Notes: generated by a model not told the origin, from the sequence alone. Counted from the stretch's first letter, positions 1-8,425 are shown. The stretch: DNA of 42,552 nucleotides from Anaerolineae bacterium (GCA_016934645.1 JAFGSL010000163.1:1-42552), one strand, 5' to 3'. Numbers and translations are program-made.

Positions 1-1
1 T

Positions 2-466
2 CCAACCTCTTGGAAAGCGCAAGGAACGTCGCGGATGTGTTTTGTGTGCGGACGGGAGAACCCGGTGGGACTGCATCTGCACTTCTACGAGGACGCAGAG
101 GCGCACCAGATTATTGTACCGTTGAACATCCCCGAACAATACCAGGGGTATCCGGGCGTCGTCCACGGCGGGATTCTTGCCACGATCCTCGACGAAACGA
201 CGGGCCGCGCTATCAACGTTGGGCGGGATGACGAGCAGTTCTGGGTCACAGCCAAGTTTGAGATACGCTATCGCCGGCCCACCCCCACGGAAACGCTGCT
301 GACAGCCGTCGGGTGGGTCGTGAGCCTGCGCTCGCGGACGGCGGAAGTCGCCGGAGAGATCCGGCTTCCCGACGGTACCGTAACCGCCGAGGCGACCGCC
401 GTCGTCGTCTGCCCGTCAGGGGAAACACTCAAGGCGTGGGAAGAAGAGCGCAAATTCTGGGGTTGA
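2..466 (+). CDS. PaaI-type hotdog-fold thioesterase, 5' end cut by window edge
   Basis: Probable acyl-CoA thioesterase of the PaaI/4HBT hotdog superfamily, cytoplasmic, hydrolysing an unknown acyl-CoA. The hallmark is VVHGGILATILDETTG, the segment that carries the catalytic acidic residue and helix of this fold; a CFVCG segment followed by NPVGL is typical of the N-terminus of this subfamily. The first ATG is at 35, but the frame is open to base 2 and encodes residues ending QGTSR before MCFVCG. Relatives usually carry a short stretch like this before CFxCG, so the true start probably lies left of the window. The stop TGA sits at the start of a word-like repeat. Substrate cannot be told from sequence. 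Confidence 0.8.
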   Translation, partial: PTSWKAQGTSRMCFVCGRENPVGLHLHFYEDAEAHQIIVPLNIPEQYQGYPGVVHGGILATILDETTGRAINVGRDDEQFWVTAKFEIRYRRPTPTETLLTAVGWVVSLRSRTAEVAGEIRLPDGTVTAEATAVVVCPSGETLKAWEEERKFWG

Positions 467-540
467 GGGTTGTGAGCTATAGGTTGTGAGTAGTTTACCC
501 ATTCGTTATTCGTAATTCGCCATTCATAATTCGCTACGGA
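467..540. repeat. Word-like intergenic repeats (gttgtgag / attcg families)
   Basis: The 80 bases after the thioesterase stop are made of two imperfect short-word repeats: ggttgtgag-type words repeated two to three times, then attcg-type words (attcgttattcgtaattcg, then ccattcataattcgc). No ORF or hairpin explains them. Similar but distinct word repeats occur at several other gene ends in this window. The ribosome-binding site of the next gene follows directly. Confidence 0.6.
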
Positions 541-547
541 GGTGTGT

Positions 548-1402
548 ATGTTGCGAAATGTGAAGAGTTATAAACGCGCTAAGGATATAGACGATGCCGT
601 CGCGCTGGTGCAATCGAATCCCAACGCCATCTACATCGGCGGTGGCGCGTGGACGGTGGCACAGGGGGATACGCAGTTGGAGATGGTCGTCGATTTGCAG
701 GCGGCGGGACTGGATGTCCTTGAAGGCAACGTCGACGGTGTGCGGATAGGCGCGACCGTCACACTCCAGGCCATTATCGACCATCCTGACGCGGGCACGC
801 TTGCTGACGGGATTCTGGCGCGGGCGGCGGGTTACACCCAATCGCGCAATCTACGCGAGCAGGGCACACTCGGTGGCACGCTGATCGTTGCCGGGCCGGA
901 AGACCCACTCACAACAGCACTGCTCGTCCTCAACACCGACGTTCTCTACGCCGACCCGGTGGTGCACACCGCGCCGTTCACCAGCTTTGTGGCCTACCGC
1001 GACCGGCTGATCAAGACGCGCGTGCTCATCACCGAAGCGCGCGTCAGGCGTCCTCCGGCGCGCAGCGCCGCCACCTTCGAGGTGGTCGGGCGCTCGCCCA
1101 AGGACAAGCCCATCGTCTGCGCGGCAGCTTACGTGACCGTGGATGAGGGCCTGCCCATCGAGGTTCGAGTCGCAGTGGGTGGCGTGGACGCGAAACCCGC
1201 CCGGCTCTACAAGACCGAGCACCTGCTCAAGGGCCAACTCCTCACCCGTGAGAAGGTCACAGGCGCACTGCCGCCATCGCTAACCGAACTAAAGCCCGTG
1301 GGCGATTTCCGTGGCAGTGCTGAATACCGCATGGAAATGGCGCAAGTGCTGGTACAGCGCGCGATCCTGGGCGCATGGGAAAAGGCCCGGCGCGTTATAT
1401 AG
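548..1402 (+). CDS. FAD-binding subunit of a molybdenum hydroxylase (CoxM/xanthine dehydrogenase type), orphan
   Basis: Resembles the medium, FAD-carrying subunit of molybdenum hydroxylases (FAD_binding_5 plus CO dehydrogenase flavoprotein C-terminal domain), which passes electrons from the Fe-S subunit to an acceptor. Visible signs are an N-terminal glycine-rich IYIGGGAWTV segment, and EQGTLGGTLIVAGPEDPL in the place of the usual TIGGNxxxxxPxxD FAD loop. The Asn of GGN is replaced by Thr, so FAD contacts may differ. About 284 residues, normal for the family. Start chosen at ATG 548 because GGAGG at 538-542 lies five bases upstream. No Mo-binding large subunit or 2Fe-2S small subunit is in the window; partners may be elsewhere, or the protein may work differently. 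Confidence 0.75.
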   Translation: MLRNVKSYKRAKDIDDAVALVQSNPNAIYIGGGAWTVAQGDTQLEMVVDLQAAGLDVLEGNVDGVRIGATVTLQAIIDHPDAGTLADGILARAAGYTQSRNLREQGTLGGTLIVAGPEDPLTTALLVLNTDVLYADPVVHTAPFTSFVAYRDRLIKTRVLITEARVRRPPARSAATFEVVGRSPKDKPIVCAAAYVTVDEGLPIEVRVAVGGVDAKPARLYKTEHLLKGQLLTREKVTGALPPSLTELKPVGDFRGSAEYRMEMAQVLVQRAILGAWEKARRVI

Positions 1403-1410
1403 AACCGGCG

Positions 1411-1625
1411 TAGTAACGGCTTCAGCCGTTGGGGACAAAGAAAGCGACTGATGAAAATTGAGAAAATAAACCGGTAATTGAAATCGCCGGGAAAAACCGG
1501 CTGAAGCCGGCGCGTACACGTATACACCGGCCTTCAGCGGGTAAAAAGCCGGTACACGCATTACCGGACTAATTTTCAAAACTTCATCAGCCGTTGGGGA
1601 TAAAGAAAGCGACTGAAGTCGCTAC
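1411..1625. repeat. Intergenic repeat block with a 28-bp direct repeat
   Basis: The 247-bp gap holds a 28-bp direct repeat at 1423-1450 and 1588-1615 (starting cagccgttgggg, ending aaagcgactg) with one mismatch. Between the copies are inverted words: cggcttcagccg, ccggctgaagccgg and ccggccttcagcgg. The second copy continues into gaagtcgctact. It looks like an intergenic repeat family rather than a gene; no ORF of note crosses it. Confidence 0.6.
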
Positions 1626-1649
1626 TACCTTGGGAATTAAGGAGAACTG

Positions 1650-2558
1650 ATGTCAGAAGATACTGTGGGAACGACAAAACGTGAAACACTCGGCTGGTCT
1701 TACGGCGGACAAGCTCTCATCGAAGGCGTGATGATGCGCGGCAAATACAACGCCGCAATCGCCGTCCGACCGCCGGAGGGCGAGATCATCGTCAAACAAG
1801 AGCCGTTAGGTGCTTTCTACCGGGGCTTGTTCAGCAAAGTTCCGTTCCTGCGCGGCATACCGTTGTTGTGGGATTCGCTCGGATTGGGAATGAAGGCGCT
1901 GTTCTTCTCCGCCGAGGTCGTTGGGCAGGCTGAGGACCCGGAGTTCACGATGAGCGGCGGCATGGGCGTTGCCACCGGCGCAATTGGGTTGCTCGGCGGT
2001 GCGGCGCTCTTCATGGTACTGCCGTCGTTCCTGGCGGGGCTGCTTGTCCGGGAAGGGGCGCTGCTCTTCAACATCGTCGAGGGCCTCATCCGGCTGTGCC
2101 TGCTCATCGGCTACATCGCCGCCGTCGGGCAAATGGAGGACATCCGCCGCGTCTTCGCCTATCACGGAGCGGAGCACAAGACCATCAACGCGCACGAGGC
2201 TGGCGCGCCACTCACTGTTGAAAGTGTACGCACCTTTTCGACGACTCACGCGCGCTGTGGGACAGCCTTCCTACTCATCGTCGTCTTCATCTCGATCCTC
2301 GTGTTTGCGCCGTTGGGCCGGCCCGTGTTCCTGATCCGCATCGCATCGCGCTTACTGCTCCTGCCGGTCATCGCCGGGATTGCTTACGAAGTATTGCGTT
2401 TCACCGGCAAACACGCGAGCAATCCGATCATCCGGGCCATCATCACCCCGAACCTGGCACTACAACGCCTCACCACCCGCGAACCGGACGACAGCATGCT
2501 CGAAGTCGCCATCACCGCGCTGGAGACGGTGCTGGCTGGGGAAACGGCAGAAGTATAA
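1650..2558 (+). CDS. DUF1385 (YqhQ-like) integral membrane protein
   Basis: Member of the DUF1385/YqhQ family, whose biochemical role is not established. The N-terminus has the family signature GGQALIEGVMMRG followed by NAAIAVRPPEG, and the middle has YHGAEHKTINAHEAG, a His/Glu-rich segment compatible with metal binding, followed by STTHARCGTAFL. Several hydrophobic helices flank it (about residues 105-165 and 205-250). Length 302 is normal. ATG 1650 follows AAGGAGAACTG, a clear ribosome-binding site. It stands alone between a repeat-filled gap and a strong terminator, so it is probably monocistronic. Confidence 0.85.
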   Translation: MSEDTVGTTKRETLGWSYGGQALIEGVMMRGKYNAAIAVRPPEGEIIVKQEPLGAFYRGLFSKVPFLRGIPLLWDSLGLGMKALFFSAEVVGQAEDPEFTMSGGMGVATGAIGLLGGAALFMVLPSFLAGLLVREGALLFNIVEGLIRLCLLIGYIAAVGQMEDIRRVFAYHGAEHKTINAHEAGAPLTVESVRTFSTTHARCGTAFLLIVVFISILVFAPLGRPVFLIRIASRLLLLPVIAGIAYEVLRFTGKHASNPIIRAIITPNLALQRLTTREPDDSMLEVAITALETVLAGETAEV

Positions 2559-2577
2559 TGCCTGAACGCCATACGCT

Positions 2578-2606
2578 TGCGCGGGATTATTATCCCGCGC
2601 ATTTTT
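2578..2606 (+). terminator. Rho-independent terminator of the DUF1385 gene
   Basis: A perfect 10-bp stem, TGCGCGGGAT (2578-2587) with ATCCCGCGCA (2592-2601), has a TATT loop and is followed by five Ts at 2602-2606. The T-run is on the plus strand only, so it serves the DUF1385 gene ending at 2558. Confidence 0.9.
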
Positions 2607-2637
2607 ATGTTGCTGATAGCTGACGGCTGAAAGCTAT
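2607..2637. repeat. Word-like repeat (ctgatagctgacggctg family) at the YitT stop codon
   Basis: The stretch gctgatagctgacggctg followed by aaagctatgc repeats an agctga/ggctga word. On the minus strand the TAG stop of the YitT-family gene (2634-2636) lies at its edge. Related words recur at 17828-17866 inside the fused ecfA gene. Confidence 0.55.
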
Positions 2638-3515
2638 GCTTCCACCACCGAACGAAAGCCTTCCCCTAACACCTCGTGCGCCTCGGAAACCACGACGAAA
2701 GCCCGCGGATCCACCGAAGCGATGATGTGCTTTAGCTGCGTGACCTGGGTGCGGTAAACGACCACATACAACGCCGGGCGAGCTGTCTCTGTGTATCCGC
2801 CACGCGCCTCGAGTTGCGTCACGCCCCGCCCGAGTTTCTCCAAAATGGCCTGCCGTACGGCAGTATGCTGGTCGGAGATGATCACCGCCGAGCGCGCGTA
2901 GCCGACACCTTCCTGAACGAAGTCCACCACACGCCCTGAGACGAAATTGACGACCAAGGCGTAAAGCACCGGCACGATACCCACGACGACCACCGCCCCG
3001 AGCAGAATGGCTCCATTGATACCGATCAACACCTGCCCAAAAGACATTCCACGATGGCGGGCAAGCAATTGCGCGCCGACGTCCATCCCGCCGGTCGTTC
3101 CACGCCCGCGCAGTACCAGCCCAACGCCGATGCCGTCCAGCAGCCCACCGAAGAGCGTGTAGAGCAGTGGGTCGCCGCCGATTGGAGAGAGGTAACGGTT
3201 CAACACGTCGATGGAGACCGTCAGCACCATCACTGCGAAGATGGTACGGATGAAAAAGCGTAGTCCGCCGCCCCACCTGATGCCCGCCAACAGCAGCGGG
3301 ATATTGAGCAACAGCGTCACCAGGCCGATGGGCCAGCCCCAGAGATAGTAAGCCAGCATGCCGATGCCGGTCACGCCGGTCGAAACCACGTGGTTCGGCT
3401 CCAAGAACAATGGCACGTTCGCCGCCACAATCACTGAACCGGTGAAAATAAGCGCATAGTCGTAGCAAATGCGCATACCGCTACCAAACTTGGGATGCTG
3501 TTTGAGTTTTTTCAC
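2634..3515 (-). CDS. YitT family membrane protein with C-terminal DUF2179
   Basis: Predicted membrane protein of the YitT/DUF161 family ending in a cytoplasmic DUF2179 domain; transport or sensing function is not known. About five hydrophobic helices fill residues 15-200, with the family motifs NHVVSTGVTGIG and GRGTTGGMDVGAQLL. The DUF2179 part (about 205-293) includes VVVYRTQVTQLKHIIASVDP. The frame stays open 39 codons further upstream, but GTG 3515 is preferred because CGGAGG lies five bases before it and the product then begins KKLKQHPKFG as relatives do. The upstream extension would run through a terminator hairpin. The gene follows the murJ-SBP-CAP set but is separated from it by that terminator. 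Confidence 0.88.
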   Translation of the reverse strand: MKKLKQHPKFGSGMRICYDYALIFTGSVIVAANVPLFLEPNHVVSTGVTGIGMLAYYLWGWPIGLVTLLLNIPLLLAGIRWGGGLRFFIRTIFAVMVLTVSIDVLNRYLSPIGGDPLLYTLFGGLLDGIGVGLVLRGRGTTGGMDVGAQLLARHRGMSFGQVLIGINGAILLGAVVVVGIVPVLYALVVNFVSGRVVDFVQEGVGYARSAVIISDQHTAVRQAILEKLGRGVTQLEARGGYTETARPALYVVVYRTQVTQLKHIIASVDPRAFVVVSEAHEVLGEGFRSVVEA

Positions 3516-3537
3516 GATGACCTCCGAATACAGGCAC

Positions 3538-3574
3538 AAAAAAGGTGCAACGCACTTAGCAAGTGCGTTGCACC
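3538..3574 (-). terminator. Rho-independent terminator after the CAP-domain gene
   Basis: A perfect 14-bp stem (3544-3557 with 3561-3574, loop agc) is followed on the minus strand by six Ts (3543-3538). It lies 12 bases after the CAP gene and about 20 bases before the YitT start, so it should separate the two, or attenuate read-through into yitT. Confidence 0.88.
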
Positions 3575-3585
3575 TCAAGATTTCA

Positions 3586-4722
3586 TTACCGTCGACGCAA
3601 AAACGCGGCAGCACCCAAGAGGAGCGCCACACCTTGCAGGATGAACCCGGCGATCACAGGCCAGTTCGACGGCTTGGTTTCTGTTGTGGGTGGTTCCAGG
3701 TCAACGAGGGGTGTCCAAGTCGGCAAGGGTTCCATAAACTCTATGTCCACCGTGGGCACGGGGGTTACGATCTGCGGAGACGGTAATTCCGTTCCGCCTT
3801 CGGGTGATGGTTGAGGCGTACCCTCCGCTTCAAGGGATGGCGTTTCAGGAGACGGTAACGGCTCGGTGCCCAGTTCGGGCAACGCCGTGGGTGTGGGCGG
3901 CGCTTCACCAGGCTCAACGAGCTGAATGGTGGCTTCGGCGACGGCAGTGCGATTCGCACCGTCGCGGAACTGCACGTAGACGGCGTATTTGCCGGGTTCC
4001 GCCCCAGACAATGGCCAGGGCAACAGTGGCTCCCAGGGTTGCCAGGATGCACCGTTGAAGTCGGGAGTGTCGCTCAACTGTACTTCAATGGCCTTGCCGA
4101 TCCACGCGCCCTCTCCCATCGGCACAGCCTCCTCGTTCGTCAAGCGCACGGCCACCACCGGCGAATCGGTCACTTCAGCCCCATCATTGATGAAAATGGG
4201 CAGCACGCCAGGCCGCGCGCCGAACGTAATCACAAAGTAGCGCACGCCCTGTCCATCCTCGGCGTACCCCACCCCAATTTCACGATAACGTGCGTCGGTG
4301 AAGATCGCCCACTCTTCGGCACGGTTGTGGAACCAGTTAAGCGCATCGACCGGTCCGCCCAGCCCGAGCCACACCACTTCGTTGACCAGCAAGCCATCGT
4401 TCCACGCACGGTAGCCCGCTTCACGGATACGTTGTTGATATGAGGAGCCATTCGCACCATCGTGCGACGCGACGCCAAGCGTGGCGATGTCCTCTGCATG
4501 ACGTTGCGCGGCGTGTGTCAGCAACGTCGATAGCCCGAGGGGGACCAGACCATCGTTCAGTCGCGCACGGTTGATCGCATTGTAGAAATCGAAGGCAAAG
4601 TCGCTCTGCTGCGCCGCCGGGTGCGTCCATCCAGCGAGGAACGCCATCGCCACCAGCATAGCCAGGACAAATCGCAATCCACGCTGTTCTGCATAGCGGC
4701 TGTTAGTCACGTGATCGCTCAT
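3586..4722 (-). CDS. Surface CAP-domain (SCP/PR1-like) protein with Pro-rich stalk and C-terminal membrane anchor
   Basis: Exported protein with a CAP domain, a fold found in secreted proteins of varied function. Order: signal or anchor helix (about residues 15-37); CAP domain (about 42-170) with HAAQRHAEDIA, ASHDG, NEVVWLG, WFHN and a VRYFVITFG end, including His and Glu/Asp residues typical of the CAP cleft; a beta-rich Ig-like segment to about 265; a Pro/Thr/Glu-rich stalk to about 345; then a hydrophobic helix and RRR tail. The design suggests display on the cell surface through a C-terminal anchor. Its ATG overlaps the previous gene's TGA (ATGA, 4 bp), so translation is coupled to the solute-binding lipoprotein. 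No LPXTG motif is visible. Confidence 0.83.
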   Translation of the reverse strand: MSDHVTNSRYAEQRGLRFVLAMLVAMAFLAGWTHPAAQQSDFAFDFYNAINRARLNDGLVPLGLSTLLTHAAQRHAEDIATLGVASHDGANGSSYQQRIREAGYRAWNDGLLVNEVVWLGLGGPVDALNWFHNRAEEWAIFTDARYREIGVGYAEDGQGVRYFVITFGARPGVLPIFINDGAEVTDSPVVAVRLTNEEAVPMGEGAWIGKAIEVQLSDTPDFNGASWQPWEPLLPWPLSGAEPGKYAVYVQFRDGANRTAVAEATIQLVEPGEAPPTPTALPELGTEPLPSPETPSLEAEGTPQPSPEGGTELPSPQIVTPVPTVDIEFMEPLPTWTPLVDLEPPTTETKPSNWPVIAGFILQGVALLLGAAAFLRRR

Positions 4723-5990
4723 GGTTTGACACCCGTGTTACAGGCGGTTACGGCGGTGTCGATGTATGCACCTGGTGTCGTCACATCCTGCTGTCCGATC
4801 GAAAGCAGCCCGCGCAGTAGCGAAGCGCGGCATGCCATGTTGTCCGTAAAGCGCGGCCATGATACCCAGGTTCCTTGATCCGCCGCTCTTAACGTCATCT
4901 CCAACAAAGCCGTTTCGACAGCGATAAGGCCTTCGGTAGTTAAGCGGCTTTCGACGAGTGACCGGCGCACCGGCAAATAATCGGTATTGGCGCTCCATAT
5001 TGCCTGCGCCTCTGTGGAATAGAACCACCCCAGCACGTCGAGCGACGCAACGCGTCGCTCACCTTCGGGCGCGACGATCAGCATTCCCGGCCCATACCAC
5101 AGCGTCCGCCCCGGTCCATCCGGCCCGGGCAGCTCGCTCACACCGAGTTTGAAGTTACGCCCGGCGATAACGGCCTGACCGATGTCGGCGAGCCGCAGGC
5201 TGGACTCCACCAGCATCGCCATCGAACTGTGGCTCAGCCGGTCGATGCCATCGCCCAAGTTACTGTAGACGATACCGCATGCGCCGTTGAGAATTTGATT
5301 GAGAACAAGCGCGGTCTGCTGACCAGACTGATCGGCGAAGTTGTAGAATCCGTCAGCTCCGACGATCTCTGCACCACCAGAGGTCAACAGTGAGAGCAGG
5401 CTACTGGCGTGGGCAGGCAATCCCAGCCCCACCTGCCCACCAAGAGGATTCGTTGCAGCGCAAGCCGTCCGGCGGAAATCTTCCCAGGTTGCCGTCTCAG
5501 GCATATAGGCCAGATCGCTCAACCAATCGACGTTGTAGTACAGCATATACGTCGCCAGACCCAAAGGCAGCGCCAGCATCGTATCGTTGACCGAATACAG
5601 CGCCTCAGCCATCGGCAGCAGATCAGCGCCTTCGCGTCGCATCGCAGATGAGAGATCGGGCGTCGCACCGATCAGTCCAGCGGTGATGTAGGCTTGCAGG
5701 TCTTTGGGCCACAGAATCACCAAGTCGGGGCGATGTTCAGCGGTAGTCCCATTGATTTTGAAAAGGATGTCCTGCTGGTACTCGGTAAGCAGCACGATGT
5801 TAAAAGGATTGTCAGCATTGAACTGGTCCGTTAGAGTCTGCAGCGCTTGCGATTCCGCGCCGGTAAATGCGTGCCAGAGAACAATGATGTGCTCTTCCTC
5901 GGGTAAAGACTGCGTTTCTCCCGCGCAACCTGCCAACAGAAGGAGAACAAGCGCAAGGAGTACCCGTATTATCCGCGTTATGTGATTCAT
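4719..5990 (-). CDS. ABC transporter family 1 solute-binding lipoprotein (MalE-like)
   Basis: Extracellular solute-binding protein of the carbohydrate-type family 1. A lipobox LLLLAGCAG puts the mature N-terminal Cys at about residue 22, so it is a lipoprotein. Fold signs include IIVLWHAFTGAESQALQTLTDQFNADNP near the mature N-terminus and a Trp/Tyr-rich middle typical of sugar binders (LGLATYMLYYNVDWL). About 423 residues, usual for the family. No permease or ATPase genes are next to it. It lies six bases after murJ and overlaps the CAP gene by four bases, so it may act as a surface binding protein for a distant transporter. The ligand is unknown. Confidence 0.85.
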   Translation of the reverse strand: MNHITRIIRVLLALVLLLLAGCAGETQSLPEEEHIIVLWHAFTGAESQALQTLTDQFNADNPFNIVLLTEYQQDILFKINGTTAEHRPDLVILWPKDLQAYITAGLIGATPDLSSAMRREGADLLPMAEALYSVNDTMLALPLGLATYMLYYNVDWLSDLAYMPETATWEDFRRTACAATNPLGGQVGLGLPAHASSLLSLLTSGGAEIVGADGFYNFADQSGQQTALVLNQILNGACGIVYSNLGDGIDRLSHSSMAMLVESSLRLADIGQAVIAGRNFKLGVSELPGPDGPGRTLWYGPGMLIVAPEGERRVASLDVLGWFYSTEAQAIWSANTDYLPVRRSLVESRLTTEGLIAVETALLEMTLRAADQGTWVSWPRFTDNMACRASLLRGLLSIGQQDVTTPGAYIDTAVTACNTGVKP

Positions 5991-5996
5991 AATGTA

Positions 5997-7583
5997 CTAC
6001 GCCTCAGCAATGGGCGGACGGCGAAGAGCCTGACGCAGGAGCGTCAATTCCTCCACGTCCATAAAACGTAATGCGATGAGATAGGTCAAGCCGCCGGCAG
6101 CCCCCGCAGCCAATACACGGATCAAATAGCCAAGCGCCCCCTGAGGAACAACGTCCCTGAGCGCCACCAATATCAGCGCCACCGGCACCGACATAATGGC
6201 CGAAGCGCCGAGCGCCGCCAATGTCGTCCGCCCGATGCGATAGGAGCGCAGGCTGCCCACTTTGCGCGAGAAGAGATAGAGCATCAGCAACGCGTGGGCC
6301 ATAAGCTTGAACGAGTTTGCCAGGATGAGCGCCCACAGTTGCGGCGAGCCGAACAACGTCGGAACGACGGCCAATACAACGTAAAGAGCGACCGTCCCCA
6401 CACCGACGAGTGCGGGCGTCCACGTATCTTTGCGGGCATAGAAGGCGAAGACCAACGGTTGATCGAGCGCCGCGAAGACCAATCCCAGGATGGAAAAGCG
6501 CAGAGCCTCAACGGTGGCGACGGTATCGGCAGGCATGAACTCGCCGCGTTGGAAGATGAGGGCAACGACCGGCTCGCCCATAACGAGCAGGGCCATTGCC
6601 GCCGGAATCACGAGGATCAGTACCAGGCGCAGCCCTTGTGCCAACGTCGCCCGGAAAGCATCTTCGTCAGCATTGGTCGCATACCGTGAAAGTGTCGGCA
6701 AGATCGCAATCGAGATTGCTGTGACGACCAACCCAAGCGGTAATTGGATCAACGTGGCAGCATACTTCATCCACGCGATGCCGCTCGGTCCAGTCCGCGA
6801 GGCGATGTTGAAGCTCAATGCCACGGCAGCTTGATCGACCAACAGGCCTAATCCGATCGGTAGATAGAGCTGTCCCATCTTGACCAACGCCGGGTGCAGG
6901 GGGAAAGACAGGCGTAGCCGCAGCCGGGCGCCACGCAAACCAGGCCATTGGAAGAGCATCTGCGCGATGCTGGCGCAGAGCCATCCGACCGCCAACGCAC
7001 GCGTGTCCAGCGTCTTGTGTCCGGCGAAAATCACCACAACGACCGTCGCGTTGAACACGGCGGCGGTGAAGGCAGGCAGCGTAAAACGTTGTAGTGCGTA
7101 CAACACGCTGGAGAACAGCCCGGCCATGTTGAGGAAGAAGACCGCCGGCGCTGTAATGCGGATCATCGTCGCGGCGAGATCGAGATACTGAGGATCAAGG
7201 CCCTTGCCCAACACGCGAGCGATCCACGGGGCGGCAATTTCTACGAAGAGCACTACCACGCCGAGTACGAGTGTGATGAGGGAGAGGACAAATCCGAGCA
7301 CCCGCCAGAGTTCAGTGCGGTCTTTATCGTGCGCATAATCGGAGAAGACCGGTACGAGCGCCGAGTTGAGCAACCCGCCGACAAACTGGTCGTAGAACAT
7401 CGTGGGCACTTGTGCGGCAACGTCAAAGGCGCTGACGGCCCCGCCAGCGCCAAAGAAATACGATTTTGCCATATCCCGGACCAGCCCCAAAGCACGGCTA
7501 ATGGTGTTCCCGATAAAAATCAAAACCGCCGCGCGTGTGACCTTTTGGGACTCCCCGGTGAATTCCCCACTTTTATATGTCAC
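5997..7583 (-). CDS. murJ: Lipid II flippase MurJ (MviN family)
   Basis: Integral membrane flippase that moves lipid-linked peptidoglycan precursor across the cytoplasmic membrane. The N-terminal segment GNTISRALGLVRDMAKSYFFG carries the conserved arginines and is followed by FDVAAQVPTMFYDQFVGGLLNSALVPVFSDY, both strong MurJ signatures. About 14 hydrophobic helices and roughly 530 residues fit the family. GTG 7583 is chosen because GAAGG lies five bases upstream; a TTG at 7595 would add four residues and lacks a good site. First gene of a three-gene set with a solute-binding lipoprotein and a CAP protein, all likely acting at the cell envelope. Confidence 0.92.
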   Translation of the reverse strand: MTYKSGEFTGESQKVTRAAVLIFIGNTISRALGLVRDMAKSYFFGAGGAVSAFDVAAQVPTMFYDQFVGGLLNSALVPVFSDYAHDKDRTELWRVLGFVLSLITLVLGVVVLFVEIAAPWIARVLGKGLDPQYLDLAATMIRITAPAVFFLNMAGLFSSVLYALQRFTLPAFTAAVFNATVVVVIFAGHKTLDTRALAVGWLCASIAQMLFQWPGLRGARLRLRLSFPLHPALVKMGQLYLPIGLGLLVDQAAVALSFNIASRTGPSGIAWMKYAATLIQLPLGLVVTAISIAILPTLSRYATNADEDAFRATLAQGLRLVLILVIPAAMALLVMGEPVVALIFQRGEFMPADTVATVEALRFSILGLVFAALDQPLVFAFYARKDTWTPALVGVGTVALYVVLAVVPTLFGSPQLWALILANSFKLMAHALLMLYLFSRKVGSLRSYRIGRTTLAALGASAIMSVPVALILVALRDVVPQGALGYLIRVLAAGAAGGLTYLIALRFMDVEELTLLRQALRRPPIAEA

Positions 7584-7677
7584 AGCAGCCTTCAATGCAC
7601 AATGGCAGGATGGTGTTCCGACTTCACGCCCCTCAGTGTTCGGCAGACGCTTTCCGCCCTGGTTTGTGCGCTGCGTT

Positions 7678-7705
7678 ATTCTACCACCAAGACAAGGCTT
7701 TGCAA
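7678..7705 (-). promoter_or_regulatory. Candidate sigma70-type promoter for murJ operon
   Basis: On the minus strand TTGCAA (7705-7700) and TAGAAT (7683-7678) are 16 bases apart, about 95 bases before the murJ start. It lies within 45 bases of the opposite promoter for the methyltransferase gene, forming a divergent pair. Called by pattern only. Confidence 0.45.
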
Positions 7706-7718
7706 CAGATGATTCCTT

Positions 7719-7746
7719 TTGACGAAACTTGCAAACCTCTTATACT
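7719..7746 (+). promoter_or_regulatory. Candidate sigma70-type promoter for the methyltransferase gene
   Basis: TTGACG (7719-7724) and TATACT (7741-7746) are 16 bases apart, close to consensus, and would give a leader of about 50 bases before ATG 7806. Confidence 0.55.
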
Positions 7747-7805
7747 TGTGCCTATCGTAATGCACATCATCGAATGACCTATCCAAGGAAACACTTCTCA
7801 AAATT

Positions 7806-8378
7806 ATGCCAGAATTCTCTATCGCTCAATGGGTTATACTCGCGCAGATTGTCCTAGGTGTTTCGATTTTCGCTGCGCTATGGTCGTACGTGTCCATCCC
7901 CTGGGGAGCGCCCTGGGTTCCTTCTTCGTTGAGCACGGTTCGGAAAATGCTGTCGATGGCAGAGCTTCAGCCAGGTCAGGTGCTCGTCGATTTAGGAGCG
8001 GGCGATGGCCGTATCGTGATGACCGCAGCCCGGCAATTCAAAGCGCGAGCCATCGGCATCGAGATAGATCCCCTCCGCTGCGCGATTGCTAATGGATTGA
8101 TTCTTCTGACTGGCCTACGTGGAAAAGCACGTGTCATTTGCGGCAATCTGGTTTCATACGATTGTCATGATGCGGACGTGGTGCCCCTCTATCTATTGCA
8201 GAGCACTAATCAAAAGCTCAAAGAGCAATTGAGCCAACAACTTAAGTCGGGAGCCAAAATCGTATCCCGTACGTTCTCGATGGAAGGGTGGGTTCCCATC
8301 GTCATCGATGACGACAAAGGCATCTTTGTCTACGAAATGGGAAACACAGGACGGGGCGTTCGAACAATGTTCGTGTAG
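7806..8378 (+). CDS. Membrane-anchored class I SAM methyltransferase (FAM173/ATPSCKMT-like)
   Basis: Likely protein methyltransferase. An N-terminal hydrophobic helix (about residues 9-30) is followed by the SAM-binding motif LVDLGAGDGRIVM (about 59-71), the acidic IGIEIDP motif, and VVPLYLLQSTNQKLKEQL followed by a GAKIVSRTFSMEGW ending. This order (short N-terminal helix, LGxGDGR, LYLLxS, GxxIVSxxFxxxxW) matches the FAM173 group of lysine methyltransferases, one human member of which modifies the ATP synthase c subunit. That target is only suggestive here. About 190 residues. The purine-rich AAGGAAA lies unusually far (about 13 bases) before the ATG. Confidence 0.75.
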   Translation: MPEFSIAQWVILAQIVLGVSIFAALWSYVSIPWGAPWVPSSLSTVRKMLSMAELQPGQVLVDLGAGDGRIVMTAARQFKARAIGIEIDPLRCAIANGLILLTGLRGKARVICGNLVSYDCHDADVVPLYLLQSTNQKLKEQLSQQLKSGAKIVSRTFSMEGWVPIVIDDDKGIFVYEMGNTGRGVRTMFV

Positions 8379-8425
8379 CAGCCCTTCGTATCATGCTCTG
8401 CCTATTGCGCCGAAAGGAGAGGAAG

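Noticed and set aside
2605..3468. 287-codon minus-strand frame overlapping YitT
   Set aside because: Arg/Gly-rich frame shadow of the well-supported YitT/DUF2179 gene.
3516..3632. 39-codon upstream extension of YitT
   Set aside because: It runs through a terminator hairpin; GTG 3515 with GGAGG five bases upstream explains the start.
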